DNA of 64,000 nucleotides from Halichondria panicea (Eukaryota; Porifera; Demospongiae; Suberitida; Halichondriidae): positions 3,855,175 through 3,919,174 of the forward strand of contig NC_087390.1 in the NCBI RefSeq assembly GCF_963675165.1, written 5' to 3'. The notes under the pieces are model-generated. The model had not been told where the DNA came from. It searched no databases and saw only the letters and a program-made list of their open reading frames with translations. The position numbers and the translations under genes were made by a program. Numbering within the stretch: the first letter of the stretch is position 1; the number at the start of each line of letters is the position of its first letter. This document shows positions 22,200-32,204 of the stretch, in pieces.

Positions 22200-22262
22200 A
22201 CCGTATAGCGGGTATATTTCGAGGGTATAAATTTTCGTATAAATTTTCGCAGATTGAAGACA
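22200..22262. repeat. MITE-like repeat, TTTTCGTGG family, member 3
   Basis: ACCGTATAGCGGGTATATTT and GGGTATAAATTTTCG with a 12-bp tandem duplication. It shares the CGTATAGCG...AATTTTCG layout with the copies at 2,285 and 4,741 (the latter inverted). Confidence 0.4.
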
Positions 22263-22910
22263 CATACACGCCAGAAAGAGATAGCTTGATGCTTCGGATG
22301 AAAATATATCACCTGTTTTAAATTGCATGGAGTTCCAAAATTTTTATGTGAAAGGTTTGTGGGTAATCGCTGTCACATGGTATATGGAACACCCTTGTAA
22401 AGTATGTCCTTCTCAAGTTTGGTCATGCGTGCAGCGTTCTAAAATTGATTTGATACCAATTACAAGTTTTATATCTCGAGCTGTAGCTTTGGGAGAATAT
22501 CTGGAAGCATGCCAGTAATTATTGCCACACCAGTTGAGACACATTAATTAATATACACTCAGAATAATTGTTTCAAATTCACATATAATTATATATAGTT
22601 CATATAAATTATCATTACAGGAGTGTCTCTGTCAAAAGCATGCATTGTCAAAAGCATGCATATGCATATAATATTATTATATTCATGACCAATTATTATA
22701 ATTAATTGTTGAACGTACACATTACATTTTTATAGTAGGGTATATACTGGACTTTGCAGCAACACAGCTAAAGGATTAGAGCGTTGTGCGTTCCTTATAT
22801 GGAGCAACAAAATTATTGTAGTAAACCCACAGATCAGAGACCACAGATATGATTATGCTAAAAATGCTAGCATGTGTCACTGCAAGCAGCAGCTGGTTTA
22901 TAAGTTAGCA

Positions 22911-23638
22911 ATGGATAACTACTTTTTTTCAAGCTATGCTCCAGCATGGAATGTTTCTTCTTATCCTCCGACACAAGTAGATGATCCTCCAACACCATTA
23001 GAAAGCCAACACCATTAGAAAGAAACTCTGAAGACTCCTACTCCTACACAATTCGAATTATCAACCCAAAGAAGAAAAGTAGCTACAAGACATTGACTTG
23101 GCATGATGTCAAACAAGTATTTAACTCGGTGTTAAGCCTCAAGGCTAAGATTGCTGAGTTTTACCCCAATGAAGTTGCAGATGATTTGAGCTTTCAAGTA
23201 GGCTACTATCATGGCAGAGGTAGCAACAAGCGATGGCTGTTGGAAGACAGAGATGTGTCAGAAATGTATAAGAATATTGACAAGAAGAGTGTAACTTTGT
23301 GGTGTGAAGGGAGACCTATCAGTATAGATGAAAGTGAACCACCACCAAAGAAGCAAAGAACCAAACGTGACCTTGTTGAAGATGAAGTAGATGACATCAT
23401 GAAAACCTTGAAGGAAAAGCATGAACTGCGGCTTTGGGCACGATTAATTCATTCTGGACATCATGATAATTATGACGTTCCTCCAAATATACCCCTTATA
23501 ACCGGCTCACCCAACCCAACAAAGGGAAAAAAGGAGAGCATCAGCACCATGTCTGATGCTTTTACTGGGGCAGCCAACGCAATAGCCAGTGCACTGATCC
23601 AGCTCAACTGTTTCACCAATGAAAACTGCTCAGCTTAG
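22911..23638 (+). CDS. Unrecognised protein with NPPNIPLITGxP-type C-terminus
   Basis: The likely start is MDNYFFSSYAPAWNVSSY at 22,911. The frame is broken once by a perfect 17-bp tandem duplication (22,989-23,005 / 23,006-23,022). It then runs to 23,638 through SYSYTIRIINPKKKSSYKTL, TWHDVKQVFNSVLSLKAKI, FQVGYYHGRGSNKRWLLED, MYKNIDKKSVTLWCEGRP, a basic PPPKKQRTKR patch (possible nuclear signal) and LRLWARLIHSGHHDNYDVPP plus NIPLITGSPNPTK. A C-terminal Ala-rich helix follows. I have a general impression that similar proteins are repeated in sponge and cnidarian genomes, but I cannot name a domain. Removing the duplication restores one frame of about 235 residues, so the gene may be intact in life. 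Confidence 0.55.
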
Positions 23639-23882
23639 AAGAAGCTGTCTGGAAGAGCTGTTTGAAGATCATGTTCTCTCAGAAGAATTTGCTGAGCAGA
23701 AAAAGAACATTTTGTCATCACTTAAATCTGCTTCACATTTATACCAAGATAGTTGTATATCCTGAAAAGAACAGAAAAGAACACTTGACAACACATATTT
23801 ATCTCTTTCATGACTTTCATGAACTGATTCGCATCACTGATTTGACATCACAATACATTATACATTAATATTTTCATGATTA

Positions 23883-24139
23883 TGTTGGCTAGAGAGTAAT
23901 GAGCACGACACAGTTGGACAGCTAGAAAGTTAGACACAAGACAAAAGCACATGGACGGACGGACACACAGCTATAAATAGACAAGCTATAAATAGAAGAG
24001 ACACGCAGGCCTCCTTACAATAGAACAATAGAACAAAAGCACACATACAGGAAACAGTTAAGGGCTAATCATACATTCCTAACAAACACCATAGTAACTA
24101 ACTAATAAGAATAAGTACAAGTGTTAAGTTTTTACAATA
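23883..24139 (-). repeat. Copia 3' LTR
   Basis: 257 bp, starting on the plus strand TGTTGGCTAGAGAG and ending TTTTTACAATA. It matches 27,923-28,180. Contains CTATAAATAG (TATA-like) duplicated in tandem. Confidence 0.88.
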
Positions 24140-24158
24140 CTCCTCCTCACTTACTTAT

Positions 24159-24623
24159 TCAGTGTTCAACTACTCCGGACTTCTTACGGAGCTTACAAAA
24201 GGTTTCTCGACTTAGTCCTTTAGTTAGGAAATCTGCAGTCATCTCACTTGTTGGACAATACTCAAGGGTGATATTTCCTAGAGTCACTTGTTCTCGAATA
24301 TAGTGATGCTTGATGTATATGTGTTTGGCACGACCGTGAAATTGGGGATTTTTGGTCATGGCTATCGCTGATTGATTGTCTTCAAAAATCAATGTTGGCG
24401 TTTCAGGTCCACTTCCAAGCTCGGTCATGAGTTGTCTCAACCAGACAGACTCCTGGGCGGCACTAGACAGTGCAACATATTCTGCCTCGGCGGTGGAGAG
24501 TGCCACACATTTCTGCTTTTTGCTGCTCCATGAAACTGCTCCGCCGTTTAGCATAAACACGTAGCCTGATGTAGACTTTCGATCATTTACATCGCCTGCC
24601 CAATCTGCGTCACTGAAGCCAAT
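24159..24623 (-). pseudogene. Copia RNase H
   Basis: The minus strand reads GFSDADWAGDVNDRKSTSGY, VFMLNGGAVSWSSKKQ, CVALSTAEAEYVALSSAAQE, FEDNQSAIAM, KHIYIKHHYIREQV and ADFLTKGLS. This is the standard copia RNase H, with D...E...D residues in SDADW, AEAEY and EDNQ. A TGA just before the GFSDADW block (near 24,622) separates it from RT in the same frame; relatives have a Cys codon there, so it is a single nonsense change. Confidence 0.85.
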
Positions 24624-25878
24624 TCATTCTTTGGATCCTTCCTGTTTGTATAAGATCCCATGCCCGACAGTTCCTCTGAGATACCTAAGCAATCGTTTCA
24701 AGGCTGTCCAGTGCTCTTTTGTCGGTTTACTAGAGAATCTTGCCAGACTGCTGACAGCGTATGAGATGTCTGGTCTTGTGTTGATGGACAGATACATCAG
24801 GCTCCCAATGGCAGATTGAAACTGCGGTTGGTCAATACCGTCTTCGTTTTCAGCTGCTTGGGTGAGTTTGGAGCTGATGTCAACTGGAGTGCTCACTGGC
24901 TTAGAATCTTGCATTTCAAAATTCTTTAGGAGACTCTCAGTATAAGCTGGTTGCCCAATCCAGAGAGATCCAGCCTTCTCGTTCTGCTCGACTTTTATTC
25001 CAAGGAAATAGTTTAGAGCTTTCAAGTCCTTGATGTTGAACTTTTTCGCAAGAGCTTTCTTCTCCTGCTCGAGTTTCGATTCTGTTTTTGCTGCCAGTAT
25101 TATGTCATCGACATACACACCCATATAGACCATTTCTTCACCTTTTCCTTTGTAGTAGATGCATGGGTCACCATTGACTAAATCCCATTTGTTTCAGGTG
25201 AGAATCGAGAGCGACATTCCAACACCTGGGCGACTGCTTGAGTCCATATATGCTTTTGTTGAGCTTGCATACCAGGTGCTCTTTTCCTTTAGTAGCAAAG
25301 CCTTCCGGTTGTCGCATAAAAACCTCCTCCTCAAGGGTGCCGTTCAAGAGTGCGGTGGTGACATCAATCTGGTGGAGTTTTAGGCCGTATTGGACTGAGA
25401 GGGCGAAGAGAGCACGTAGAGATTCTTGTCTCACGACTGTCTCGTCATAATCTGTCCCGTACTTTTGGGTATAACCTTGAGCGACCAGTCTTGCTTTGTA
25501 TCTCACAACAGATCCGTCAGCTCCTGTTTTCACCTTGAAAACCCACTTGCTCCCAACTGTTTTTCTATCAGGTGGAAGGTCGACCAGGTCCCAAACTTCG
25601 TTCTCTTTCAGCGACCTCATCTCAGACTCCATTGCTCCTTTCCATTTTGATTCGTCAGGACTAGAGGTAGCCTCTCGAAATGATGTGGGAGTTTCTGACA
25701 GGTTGCATTCCACTCTGCCATAGTAGTCAGGTTTTCGCGTTTGTCTCGTTGACCTGCGAATTTCGTCTGGTACAGTAGGACTTCTAGTCTGTGTGTCCAC
25801 TTGAGTTTCTGGTTCCGTTTCAGGCTCTTGGGTGCTAGACAGATCGAGGATCAATTGGTAATCACCATTAGTGTTCAT
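24624..25878 (-). pseudogene. Copia reverse transcriptase, one frameshift
   Basis: 25,168-25,878 encodes the linker and RT fingers: RSTRQTRKPDYYG, MESEMRSLKENEVWDLVDLP, VGSKWVFKVKTGADGSVVRY, KARLVAQGYTQKYGTDYDET, LHQIDVTTALLNGTLEEEVF, MRQPEGF and KLNKSIYGLKQSPRCWN. A one-base shift at about 25,168 leads to 24,624-25,133, with YMGVYVDDIILAAK (YVDD motif), FNIKDLKALNYFLGIKVEQ, SAIGSLMYLSINTRPDISYA and ALKRLLRYLRGT. Apart from the shift, all motifs are present. Confidence 0.87.
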
Positions 25879-27818
25879 ATCACTTGTAGCACCTTCTGCA
25901 GGTTTTTCTGCTTGCTACATCCATGCCACAACTCGTATGGGGTCTTGTTGTCATCGATGACTCTGGTTGGGCTCCGGTTCTTTAAGTAGACGGCTGTAGA
26001 CACTGCCTCAGCCCAAAACTTGTTCGGTAGTTTGGCATCAATCAACATGGAACGTGACATTTCAACAAGAGTGCGATTTAGTCTCTCGGACACCCCATTT
26101 TGTTCCGGTGTCTTGGGTACGGTCAGTTCATGTCGTATTCCTTCGCTCTTGAGATAGTTTGTGAATTGAGTTGAGGTGTACTCGCCACCATTATCCGTTC
26201 TCAGTGTTTTCACTTTGTTCTTGCTCGATTTCTCAACAAGTGCCTTCCACTTCACGAAACAGTCGAACACTTGATCCTTGGTTTTGAGTATGTACACCCA
26301 GGAGTACCTTGACTTGTCGTCAGTGAAGGTAAGGAAATACTGACCTCCTCCTAGGGATTTCTCACTGATTTTCCCACAAACATCTGAGTGGACTAGTTCA
26401 AGTGTCTCTTTCGATTGTCTCTTTGACCTGTTGAACGGGGTTCGGTGTTGTTTTCCTCCAATACACGTTTCACAGAAGCCAATGTTGTTTGACGTGTTGT
26501 AATCAAAATCTTCTATTAGTTGATTCTTTGCAATCTTTTGGAGGTTCTGTTCACCAATGTGTCCGTACCTTCTGTACCATAATCGCTCTTTGTTATTCTC
26601 CGCCAGGTGGACTGTTTGGGTCTTTCGACAATGCTCGACATAGTATAGGTTTCCGACCCTGGTAGCAAACAGGATCACCTTTCCTTCTTTATTCAAGATT
26701 TCACACCCGGACTTGTCGAACTTCGTGACTTTTCCCGCATGAGAAGCCTTTGACACGCTTAAGAGGCTGTACGAGAGATCTGGGACGAATAGCACATCGT
26801 TCAGGTTACATTTCTTGGTACTGCCGTCTGGCAAGAGTGTCTCCAGTGTCACCGTACCTTCGGCTTTCGCTTGTAATGGGTGTCCATCACCGAGAGTTAC
26901 TTCTTGCGGCGTTTCCAGAAATTGAATTTCGCTGAAGAGTTCTTTGTCGTTACACATGTGGCATGTGGCCCCTGAATCGACAATCCAGTTACCTCTTGAA
27001 GCAGCAGACAACGCATGAGTTGTTACTAGGGCCTCGCTATCGCTCTCTGGGCTCGCTTCATCCGTTTTTGCGGTGCTAGCTGATTCACCTTGTTTGGTCT
27101 GTGCCTCCTGAGTCGCTAAAAACTTTCTGCAATCACGTTTAAAGTGTCCAGGTTTCTTGCAAAAGTGGCAGGTTAGTGGTGGTTTCCTACCCTTCCTTTG
27201 ACCATTAGCAGCAAGTGCTCTTCGTCCGTCACTTGCAGGTAACTTTTCCTTGAGTTTTCGTTCCTCGTGCAAAAGTCTTTCTGTGACAAGTTCCCATTTT
27301 GGAACATTCTCCGACTGTGCTTCTAGTGCAGTGACCAGCACATTATACGATGTAGGCAAACCAGCAAGCAGGTGCACCACTCGGTCTTCTTCAGTTACAG
27401 GGTCACCAATGACCGCAAGTTCTTCGAACAACTCTGTCATAGTCTTTATATGCTCGTGGACAGGCTCTCCGTCTCTTAGCTTCAATGAGAAAAGCCTTCT
27501 TCTGAGTTGCAGCTTGTTGGACCATGTTTTTCTCTGAAATTGATCCTGTAGCCTTCTCCACACTTCGGTAGGGTCTTCCGGATCTCCAAGCAAATACAGC
27601 AGTGTCGGGTCTACGCCGAGCACAATTATTGCCAAAGCACTGTCCTTCCTCGACATGTACTTCGCAAGGGCTTCTGCATTGCCTTCATCTGGTGCTACTT
27701 CTGTTCCACTTACTATCCCCCAGAGACCGTCTTTCATCAGTGCCATTCTGCACTGAATCTTCCAGGTAGGATAGTTCTTTCCGTTTAGTGGTGCGATCGA
27801 AACCTTGACATTCGCCAT
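25875..27818 (-). CDS. Copia gag, protease and integrase
   Basis: One open frame of 647 residues from ATG (27,818). Gag (KVSIAPLNGKNYPTWKIQCR; VVHLLAGLPTSYNVLVTAL), a CCHC knuckle (CHFCKKPGHFKRDC), aspartic protease (WIVDSGATCHMC; VLFVPDLSYSLLSVSK), integrase zinc region (WYRRYGHIGEQNL...CETCIGGKQ) and core (VHSDVCGKISEKS; FTDDKSRYSWVYILKTKD; RTDNGGEYTSTQF; TPEQNGVSERLNRTLVEMSR). It stops shortly after PYELWHG; the usual C-terminal integrase and linker are missing, so an internal deletion lies at about 25,880. Known role: particle, processing and DNA integration. Confidence 0.92.
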   Translation of the reverse strand: MANVKVSIAPLNGKNYPTWKIQCRMALMKDGLWGIVSGTEVAPDEGNAEALAKYMSRKDSALAIIVLGVDPTLLYLLGDPEDPTEVWRRLQDQFQRKTWSNKLQLRRRLFSLKLRDGEPVHEHIKTMTELFEELAVIGDPVTEEDRVVHLLAGLPTSYNVLVTALEAQSENVPKWELVTERLLHEERKLKEKLPASDGRRALAANGQRKGRKPPLTCHFCKKPGHFKRDCRKFLATQEAQTKQGESASTAKTDEASPESDSEALVTTHALSAASRGNWIVDSGATCHMCNDKELFSEIQFLETPQEVTLGDGHPLQAKAEGTVTLETLLPDGSTKKCNLNDVLFVPDLSYSLLSVSKASHAGKVTKFDKSGCEILNKEGKVILFATRVGNLYYVEHCRKTQTVHLAENNKERLWYRRYGHIGEQNLQKIAKNQLIEDFDYNTSNNIGFCETCIGGKQHRTPFNRSKRQSKETLELVHSDVCGKISEKSLGGGQYFLTFTDDKSRYSWVYILKTKDQVFDCFVKWKALVEKSSKNKVKTLRTDNGGEYTSTQFTNYLKSEGIRHELTVPKTPEQNGVSERLNRTLVEMSRSMLIDAKLPNKFWAEAVSTAVYLKNRSPTRVIDDNKTPYELWHGCSKQKNLQKVLQVI

Positions 27819-27922
27819 ACCAGTTGATGAGACTTTTGTAGACTATAGTTGCTAGTAGAGTCGATTCGTTCGATTGAGTTCTTATAGTTCTTTCTAGCTA
27901 TATCAGTCCTGGGCCCATAACC

Positions 27923-28180
27923 TGTTGGCTAGAGAGTAATCAGCACGACACAGTTGGACAGCTAGAAAGTTAGACACAAGACAAAAGCACATGGACGGAC
28001 GGACACACAGCTATAAATAGACAAGCTATAAATAGAAGAGACACGCAGGGCCTCCTTACAATAGAACAATAGAACAAAAGCACACATACAGGAAACAGTT
28101 AAGGGCTAATCATACATTCCTAACAAACACCATAGTAACTAACTAATAAGAATAAGTACAAGTGTTAAGTTTTTACAATA
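27923..28180 (-). repeat. Copia 5' LTR
   Basis: 258 bp, one base longer than its partner (GGG versus GG in CAGGGCC). The right flank GATTA is the target duplication. Confidence 0.88.
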
Positions 28181-28182
28181 GA

Positions 28183-28521
28183 TTACGTATATCCTGCATG
28201 CCTTATCCATTGTGAACAATCATGTACAGATATGCTGTTCATAGCTGCTAAAACGACTGTTTCTGTGGCAAGATAGTCCAATGATTCCTCGTTTGCTTTG
28301 AGTACCAATTTCAATTTGGAGAAGCTTTCTTCTATTGGATTTAGGTCTGGGCTATATGGTGGAAGAAATTGTACTATAGCTCCAGTAGAACGTATGGCCT
28401 GTACAACTGTGTCCACATGATGAATGCTACAATTGTCCAGTACCACCACACTGTTAGAGTTCGTTCCATTAAATGGTTGTAATTTGCTAGCTAGAGAGTT
28501 AGTGATAAAGTCCTCGAATGT
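28183..28521 (-). pseudogene. Mariner-like (DD34E) transposase, C-terminal half
   Basis: The minus strand reads TFEDFITNSLASKLQPFNG, SVVVLDNCSIHHVDTVVQA, FLPPYSPDLNPIEESFSKLK and ends at a stop beside the copia insertion. Asp in LDNCS and Glu in PIEES are separated by 34 residues, as in Tc1/mariner-like DD34E enzymes. The N-terminal half, with the first Asp, is at 35,882-36,526 on the plus strand. The break is exactly at the RAG1-like terminal repeat (28,522). Joining the halves across one ACAT restores the frame (VNADTFEDFITNS). Confidence 0.85.
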
Positions 28522-28539
28522 CACCGCTGTTTCACAACA

Positions 28540-28943
28540 ATGAAAATTCACCACTTAGTTTATCAGGATGTAGTACATGATTATGACAAGATAATACATT
28601 CCACCAAACCACAAACCTGTGGAAGTTGGGGGCTGTTTTAGAGCATCCCATTGTGGAGGGGGGGTTCCAAAGTATGTGAAAAATGTGACTGTGTGGAAGT
28701 ATAGAGCATATGCTTTCCCTAGATACCAGTTTGATAAAAATTGATCAATCCCAGCACAAGCTGTATTGGTTTGTACAAGTACATCATTGTAGACGTCATG
28801 TGAGGTGTCTTTGGCAAAAAAGTACCACTGCCGGAGAATGTGTTTCGCAAGACTAGCAACCGTTACTATTTGAAAAGGTAAGCTCTTAGGTACCTATTGA
28901 TAGGCGACTTAAATGGGACAAAATTTTTGTAAGTGAGTTTTAA
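28540..28943 (+). pseudogene. Small convergent ORF of RAG1-like element, copy A
   Basis: The ATG lies 18 bp inside the terminal repeat (KIHHLVYQDVVHDYDKI). After several frame changes, ARLATVTI / TSNRYYLK-type text reaches a GT donor at 28,878. The next AG at 28,932-28,933 leads to codons S-E-F-stop. Copy B (56,012-56,430) has the same order, a short intron at the same place and the same kind of ending (S-E-L...). No known domain is recognised. Confidence 0.45.
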
Positions 28944-29028
28944 CTATTTCAAAGCAACACTTTTTAACATGTATTTTCTTGTCTGTACACGTACACAATC
29001 ATGTTGTAGAGGAATCAAATAAATAAAA

Positions 29029-30357
29029 TCAGTTATCGTTCTTCTTTTGCCTCTTTACAGGTGGAGGTCTGCATGCAATGGTGGATGGTGCTATGTAAAC
29101 ATAGTGCTGTTTCATCATACATCGGAGCCTCTCCACACCATTTGGAATGTTGCGATATGTAACTTTTAAATTGTTAAAATAGGCGTGGATCGCCTCAGCC
29201 CCTTGCTCTCCCATGAGTCCTATTCCCACCTGCCACTGGTCCAGCCAATCAACCACATGCTTCTCTAGCATGTGCATCTTTGGTATGACGGTTGCTTGAG
29301 GAAATTGCTCCCGATAAAATGTCATAAAGGTGGAGATGTGAGTACCTTTGGAGTAAATTTACATGGTACGTTGTCATTTTACACAATTTAAATTTACCTA
29401 GGGAAGCAATTTCCTCCTGTGTGATCATATTTTGATTATATATATTGTGACACTTGCTGAATAGAGTTAGGGTGACACAAAACTTGCACTCTTAACTATG
29501 GACGGCTCATAACTGCTTGCTCTGAGTACAACGGCATTGCAGAGTTTCTGAATGTTCCTCACCTGTAGAGTGATATTCAAAGTAAGTTTGTTTTTAGTTA
29601 ATAACGTACCTGGAGGGTCCGGTTTACGTGATTTCCCACCACAAACGTGCCACCATAGTACGTTTGTCTCCGAACATTGAAGTCTTCTAGAGCAGCATCT
29701 AGAGCCTTAACAAAAGGTCCGTCCTCTCTCTTGTACCCTTTTGCTGTTTTCTCGTTAATCTTAGTCCACTCAGCATCCTAATCCATAATTATGTACATAA
29801 CTCATCGTCTTAGTTTAATAATAATTATCACTCACAAGCTTCTTCGCGTGCGAAGCTTTCTCCTCAAATTCTGAGCGGAGTGCTGTGAGTCGAGGATCGT
29901 CTTCCTCCTCACCTTCACCAAACACACAGAGCAAGGCCACCAGGTCATTGAGTTGAGCCACTTCTTCGTTTACCCTATACATTTATTTTATTGCTTTATG
30001 TGTTCCATGTAAATTTAATCACCTGTCTTGAGGGCTCTCTCTCTCACAGAGTCACTCATGAAGTTTGAGTATGAAGGGCCACCCCTCTCGCGACTATCTT
30101 CAAACCATGAGACTGCATTGTCAAGCACATGACATTCATCCTCCATCAATTGGAAGAGCCGGTAAAAAATCCCTAAACTTATGTGCAGTCCTGGAGGGCA
30201 AACCTGCATTTCCATTTTGGAATAAGGTGGGTGTGAATTAACAATGTAGATCTTACTTGATTCAAAGGGATGCATTTGAAAAAAGGTTCCCGAACACAAT
30301 TGTTGAAGCTTTTGACGTTCTTTAGGATCCCTCCGGCTGCAATGAAGCTGTGGTGTC
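29029..30357 (-). pseudogene. RAG1-like transposase copy A, C-terminal exons
   Basis: Exons (minus strand) parallel copy B. About 30,249-30,357 (HHSFIAAGG; FNNCVREPFFK), 30,022-30,210 (CPPGLHISLGIFYRLFQLME; ERGGPSYSNFM), 29,838-29,975 (EVAQLNDLVALL; EGEEEDDPRLTALRS), 29,612-29,777 (GYKREDGPFVKALDAALEDF; RRQTYYGGTFV), about 29,397-29,565, and 29,029-29,340 (FYREQFPQATVIPKMHMLEK; GIGLMGEQGAEAIHAYFNNL; GVERLRCMMKQHYVYIAPST). The H-x4-H pair (HMLEKH) and the third catalytic Glu (GAEAIHAYFN) are present. In-frame stops occur in the 29,397-29,565 exon. It lacks the exons with the two catalytic Asp. Confidence 0.8.
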
Positions 30358-30447
30358 AACACATTCTTAATTCCAATGATGACGATGAGAGAAGGTACAA
30401 TTTAATTAACCAATTAAGAGACTGTGCAAACATTTTATTCTTTTTAG

Positions 30448-30819
30448 AGTGCACCGGCTTACTTGGCATGAAGGGAAGATACCTGCTGACGAGATCTGGG
30501 TCAAGTTGGGTGGAGATAAGGGAGGAGGGAGTTTGTTTTAAGATGGTATTTCAGATATGTAATGTAGAGCATCCTAATTCCCCTGTTAATACCTGTGCTT
30601 TTTGTGTTTTTGAGGCTCCCGAGGCTCCCGACAACGTTACCAACTTGAAGATCGCACTACAGAGGTTCGAAGATGAGGTGGACAGCCTACAGAGCAAGAC
30701 ATGGAGGTACTAAGCAGAATATTAAAAACTGAATGTTTTATAATTGTAACGTGTACGAGTATTCCTTAGCGGGGATTATGAGTTCCTGTGTAACATATAT
30801 GGGCTGTCATGTGCTTCAG
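30448..30819 (+). pseudogene. RAG1-like transposase copy A, catalytic middle exons
   Basis: Exon 30,448-30,706 encodes HRLTWHEGKIPADEIWVKLG followed by GDKGGGS, the first catalytic Asp, and then MVFQICNVEHPNSPVNTCAF and NVTNLKIALQRFEDE. A 4-base insertion straight after GDKGGGS shifts the frame. Exon 30,759-30,819 encodes RVFLSGDYEFLCNIYGLS, with the second catalytic Asp, and ends at GTAAAAG. It is oriented opposite to the C-terminal exons next door, so the copy is rearranged. The following sequence belongs to a Tnp4-like gene. Confidence 0.8.
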
Positions 30820-30889
30820 GTAAAAGGAATAACTATATACACATACCTTACTTTATGTGAAATTCTGAAATAGTTAGCCATTAGTTTTT

Positions 30890-31340
30890 ACAGTGTACAA
30901 ACACCACAATACGTGTAAATTTCTGGTGGGGTGCAATGGAACAGTGTCGTACATTTCACCATTGTTTGTAGGAGCAATATCCAGCTTACTCGAATATCCG
31001 GTTTCATAGAGAAGATTCCCAAAACAAAATTTCAGTAATGGCTGACCGTGGGTTTACCATAAAAGACCAACTTGAACTTGAGCCGTTGGGTGTTGCTCTG
31101 AATATCCCCTCATTCTTGGATGGAAGGAAGCAACTAGATGCAGCCGAAGTTCAAACTCATGTAGAGCGATGTATTGGCCGAATCAATGTATTGGCCGAAT
31201 CAACCGAATCAAGAACTTTGCCATATTAAGATCTACTCTGCCATTAAGCATGGCACGTATAGCCAACCAAGTTGTGAGCGTGTGTGCCTGGCTGACATCA
31301 TTGCATTGGTGGCACTCGGTGAAGATCTGAGCAGGAGGGA
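30890..31340 (+). pseudogene. Tnp4-like (DDE_4) transposase fragment
   Basis: The sequence reads YKHHNTCKFLVGCNGTVSYI, SPLFVGAIS, VMADRGFTIKDQLELEPLGV, ALNIPSFLDGRKQLDAAEVQ, THVERCIGRI and, after a 17-bp duplication (31,170-31,186 / 31,187-31,203), ILRSTLPLSMARIANQVVSV. ADRGF and THVERxIGRI are signatures of DDE_4 transposases of Harbinger-like and THAP-associated type. The Asp of ADRGF and the Glu of HVER are catalytic candidates. The N-terminal part is cut off at the boundary with the RAG1-like fragment. Confidence 0.75.
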
Positions 31341-31489
31341 GGAGGCAGTGACACTGTATATGATTCTGACTACGATGCTGATATTGAACATGATTGTATT
31401 TCTGATTGATAATTACGATGCTCAATATTATTTATATAATAGCACTGAATACAGAAATTACGTCAAATTAAGATTTCGCACTTGAACAT

Positions 31490-31912
31490 GAATCGGGCTA
31501 ACTATTTCAGGAGCAAGGCAGCTATCATAAAAATCAGTTAGACTCAGAACAAGATCTTGCCAGAACTCTTCATATGCTTATCACTTTCTGTGTGAAAACA
31601 ATAAAATCACACCACAGACACTTGAACTTGACAGTAGTATGGGTGGGTTTTTTCAGTTTAGGTGTATTTGTTGTGTGTATTTGTTGTCTGATCAAGCACG
31701 CAGAAAAAAGTTGGGTGTGTACAGGCTTCTTCTGGTGGCATGTTTCGAAAAGAGAATGGACATTTCATGCACCTCCGCTAAGCCAAATGAGTTGCTGGAC
31801 AATGAATCATACACCACAGAATCAGGTGATGCACCAAGAAATGGATAATCCTCGGATATCACAAAGCCAGATGGACATGTGTACAAATCAAAATTGCCGG
31901 CTTCTTTTTTAG
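31490..31912 (-). pseudogene. YqaJ-like exonuclease domain fragment
   Basis: The minus strand reads GFVISEDYPFLGASPDSVVY, NSFGLAEV, then in shifted frames NMPP/THPNFFLRA, TVKFKCLWCDFIVFTQK, EEFWQDLVLSLTDFYDSC and LAPEI. GASPDxxVY...GLAEVK is the YqaJ/lambda-exonuclease-like active site (D...ExK); here the Lys position reads His after the frame change. YqaJ domains often occur in animal transposon proteins. It lies tail-to-tail with the Tnp4-like fragment, perhaps from the same element. Confidence 0.65.
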
Positions 31913-32204
31913 ATTTTTCATAAATTATTGTTCAAGCGCCTGTTTATTGCCCCAGTCAGCCGTTAGCCGTCTTCGCTTTATTAATCCAAAATATGAAGCG
32001 GTCAACCTGTACCTTCGGACGGAGTGTGATTTGCTCTGGTCACGGGTCAATTTTTCGGCTGGCAAATCTCACTCTTTCTTGCAGCTCTTTTTTTGATGGA
32101 AGTTCTCCAACTGTGACTGTCATCTAGAGATAGGGAAATAGACAATCCACGTCCTCGAAGTTTAGTAGGGAGTGAGTCATTGGCTGTTTGTTTGTACTCG
32201 TCTG

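Larger units (their letters stand above)
23883..28180 (-). mobile_element. Ty1/copia retrotransposon, minus strand
   Basis: LTRs at 23,883-24,139 and 27,923-28,180 are nearly identical (one substitution and one 1-bp indel noticed). The flanks GATTA (23,878-23,882 and 28,181-28,185) are a perfect 5-bp target duplication. In element orientation the LTR starts TATTG and ends CAACA rather than canonical TG...CA. Gag, protease, integrase, RT and RNase H follow in copia order (IN before RT). The element landed right at the stop codon of the mariner-like gene. Confidence 0.92.
28522..30360 (-). mobile_element. RAG1-like transposon copy A, 3' segment (inverted relative to 5' segment)
   Basis: It starts with the terminal repeat CACCGCTGTTTCA (28,522-28,534) directly against the split mariner gene. 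It contains the small convergent ORF (28,540-28,943) and then the C-terminal exons of the RAG1-like gene on the minus strand, colinear with 55,994-57,950 of copy B. At about 30,360 colinearity stops; the catalytic middle part lies just to the right in the opposite orientation. Confidence 0.82.
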
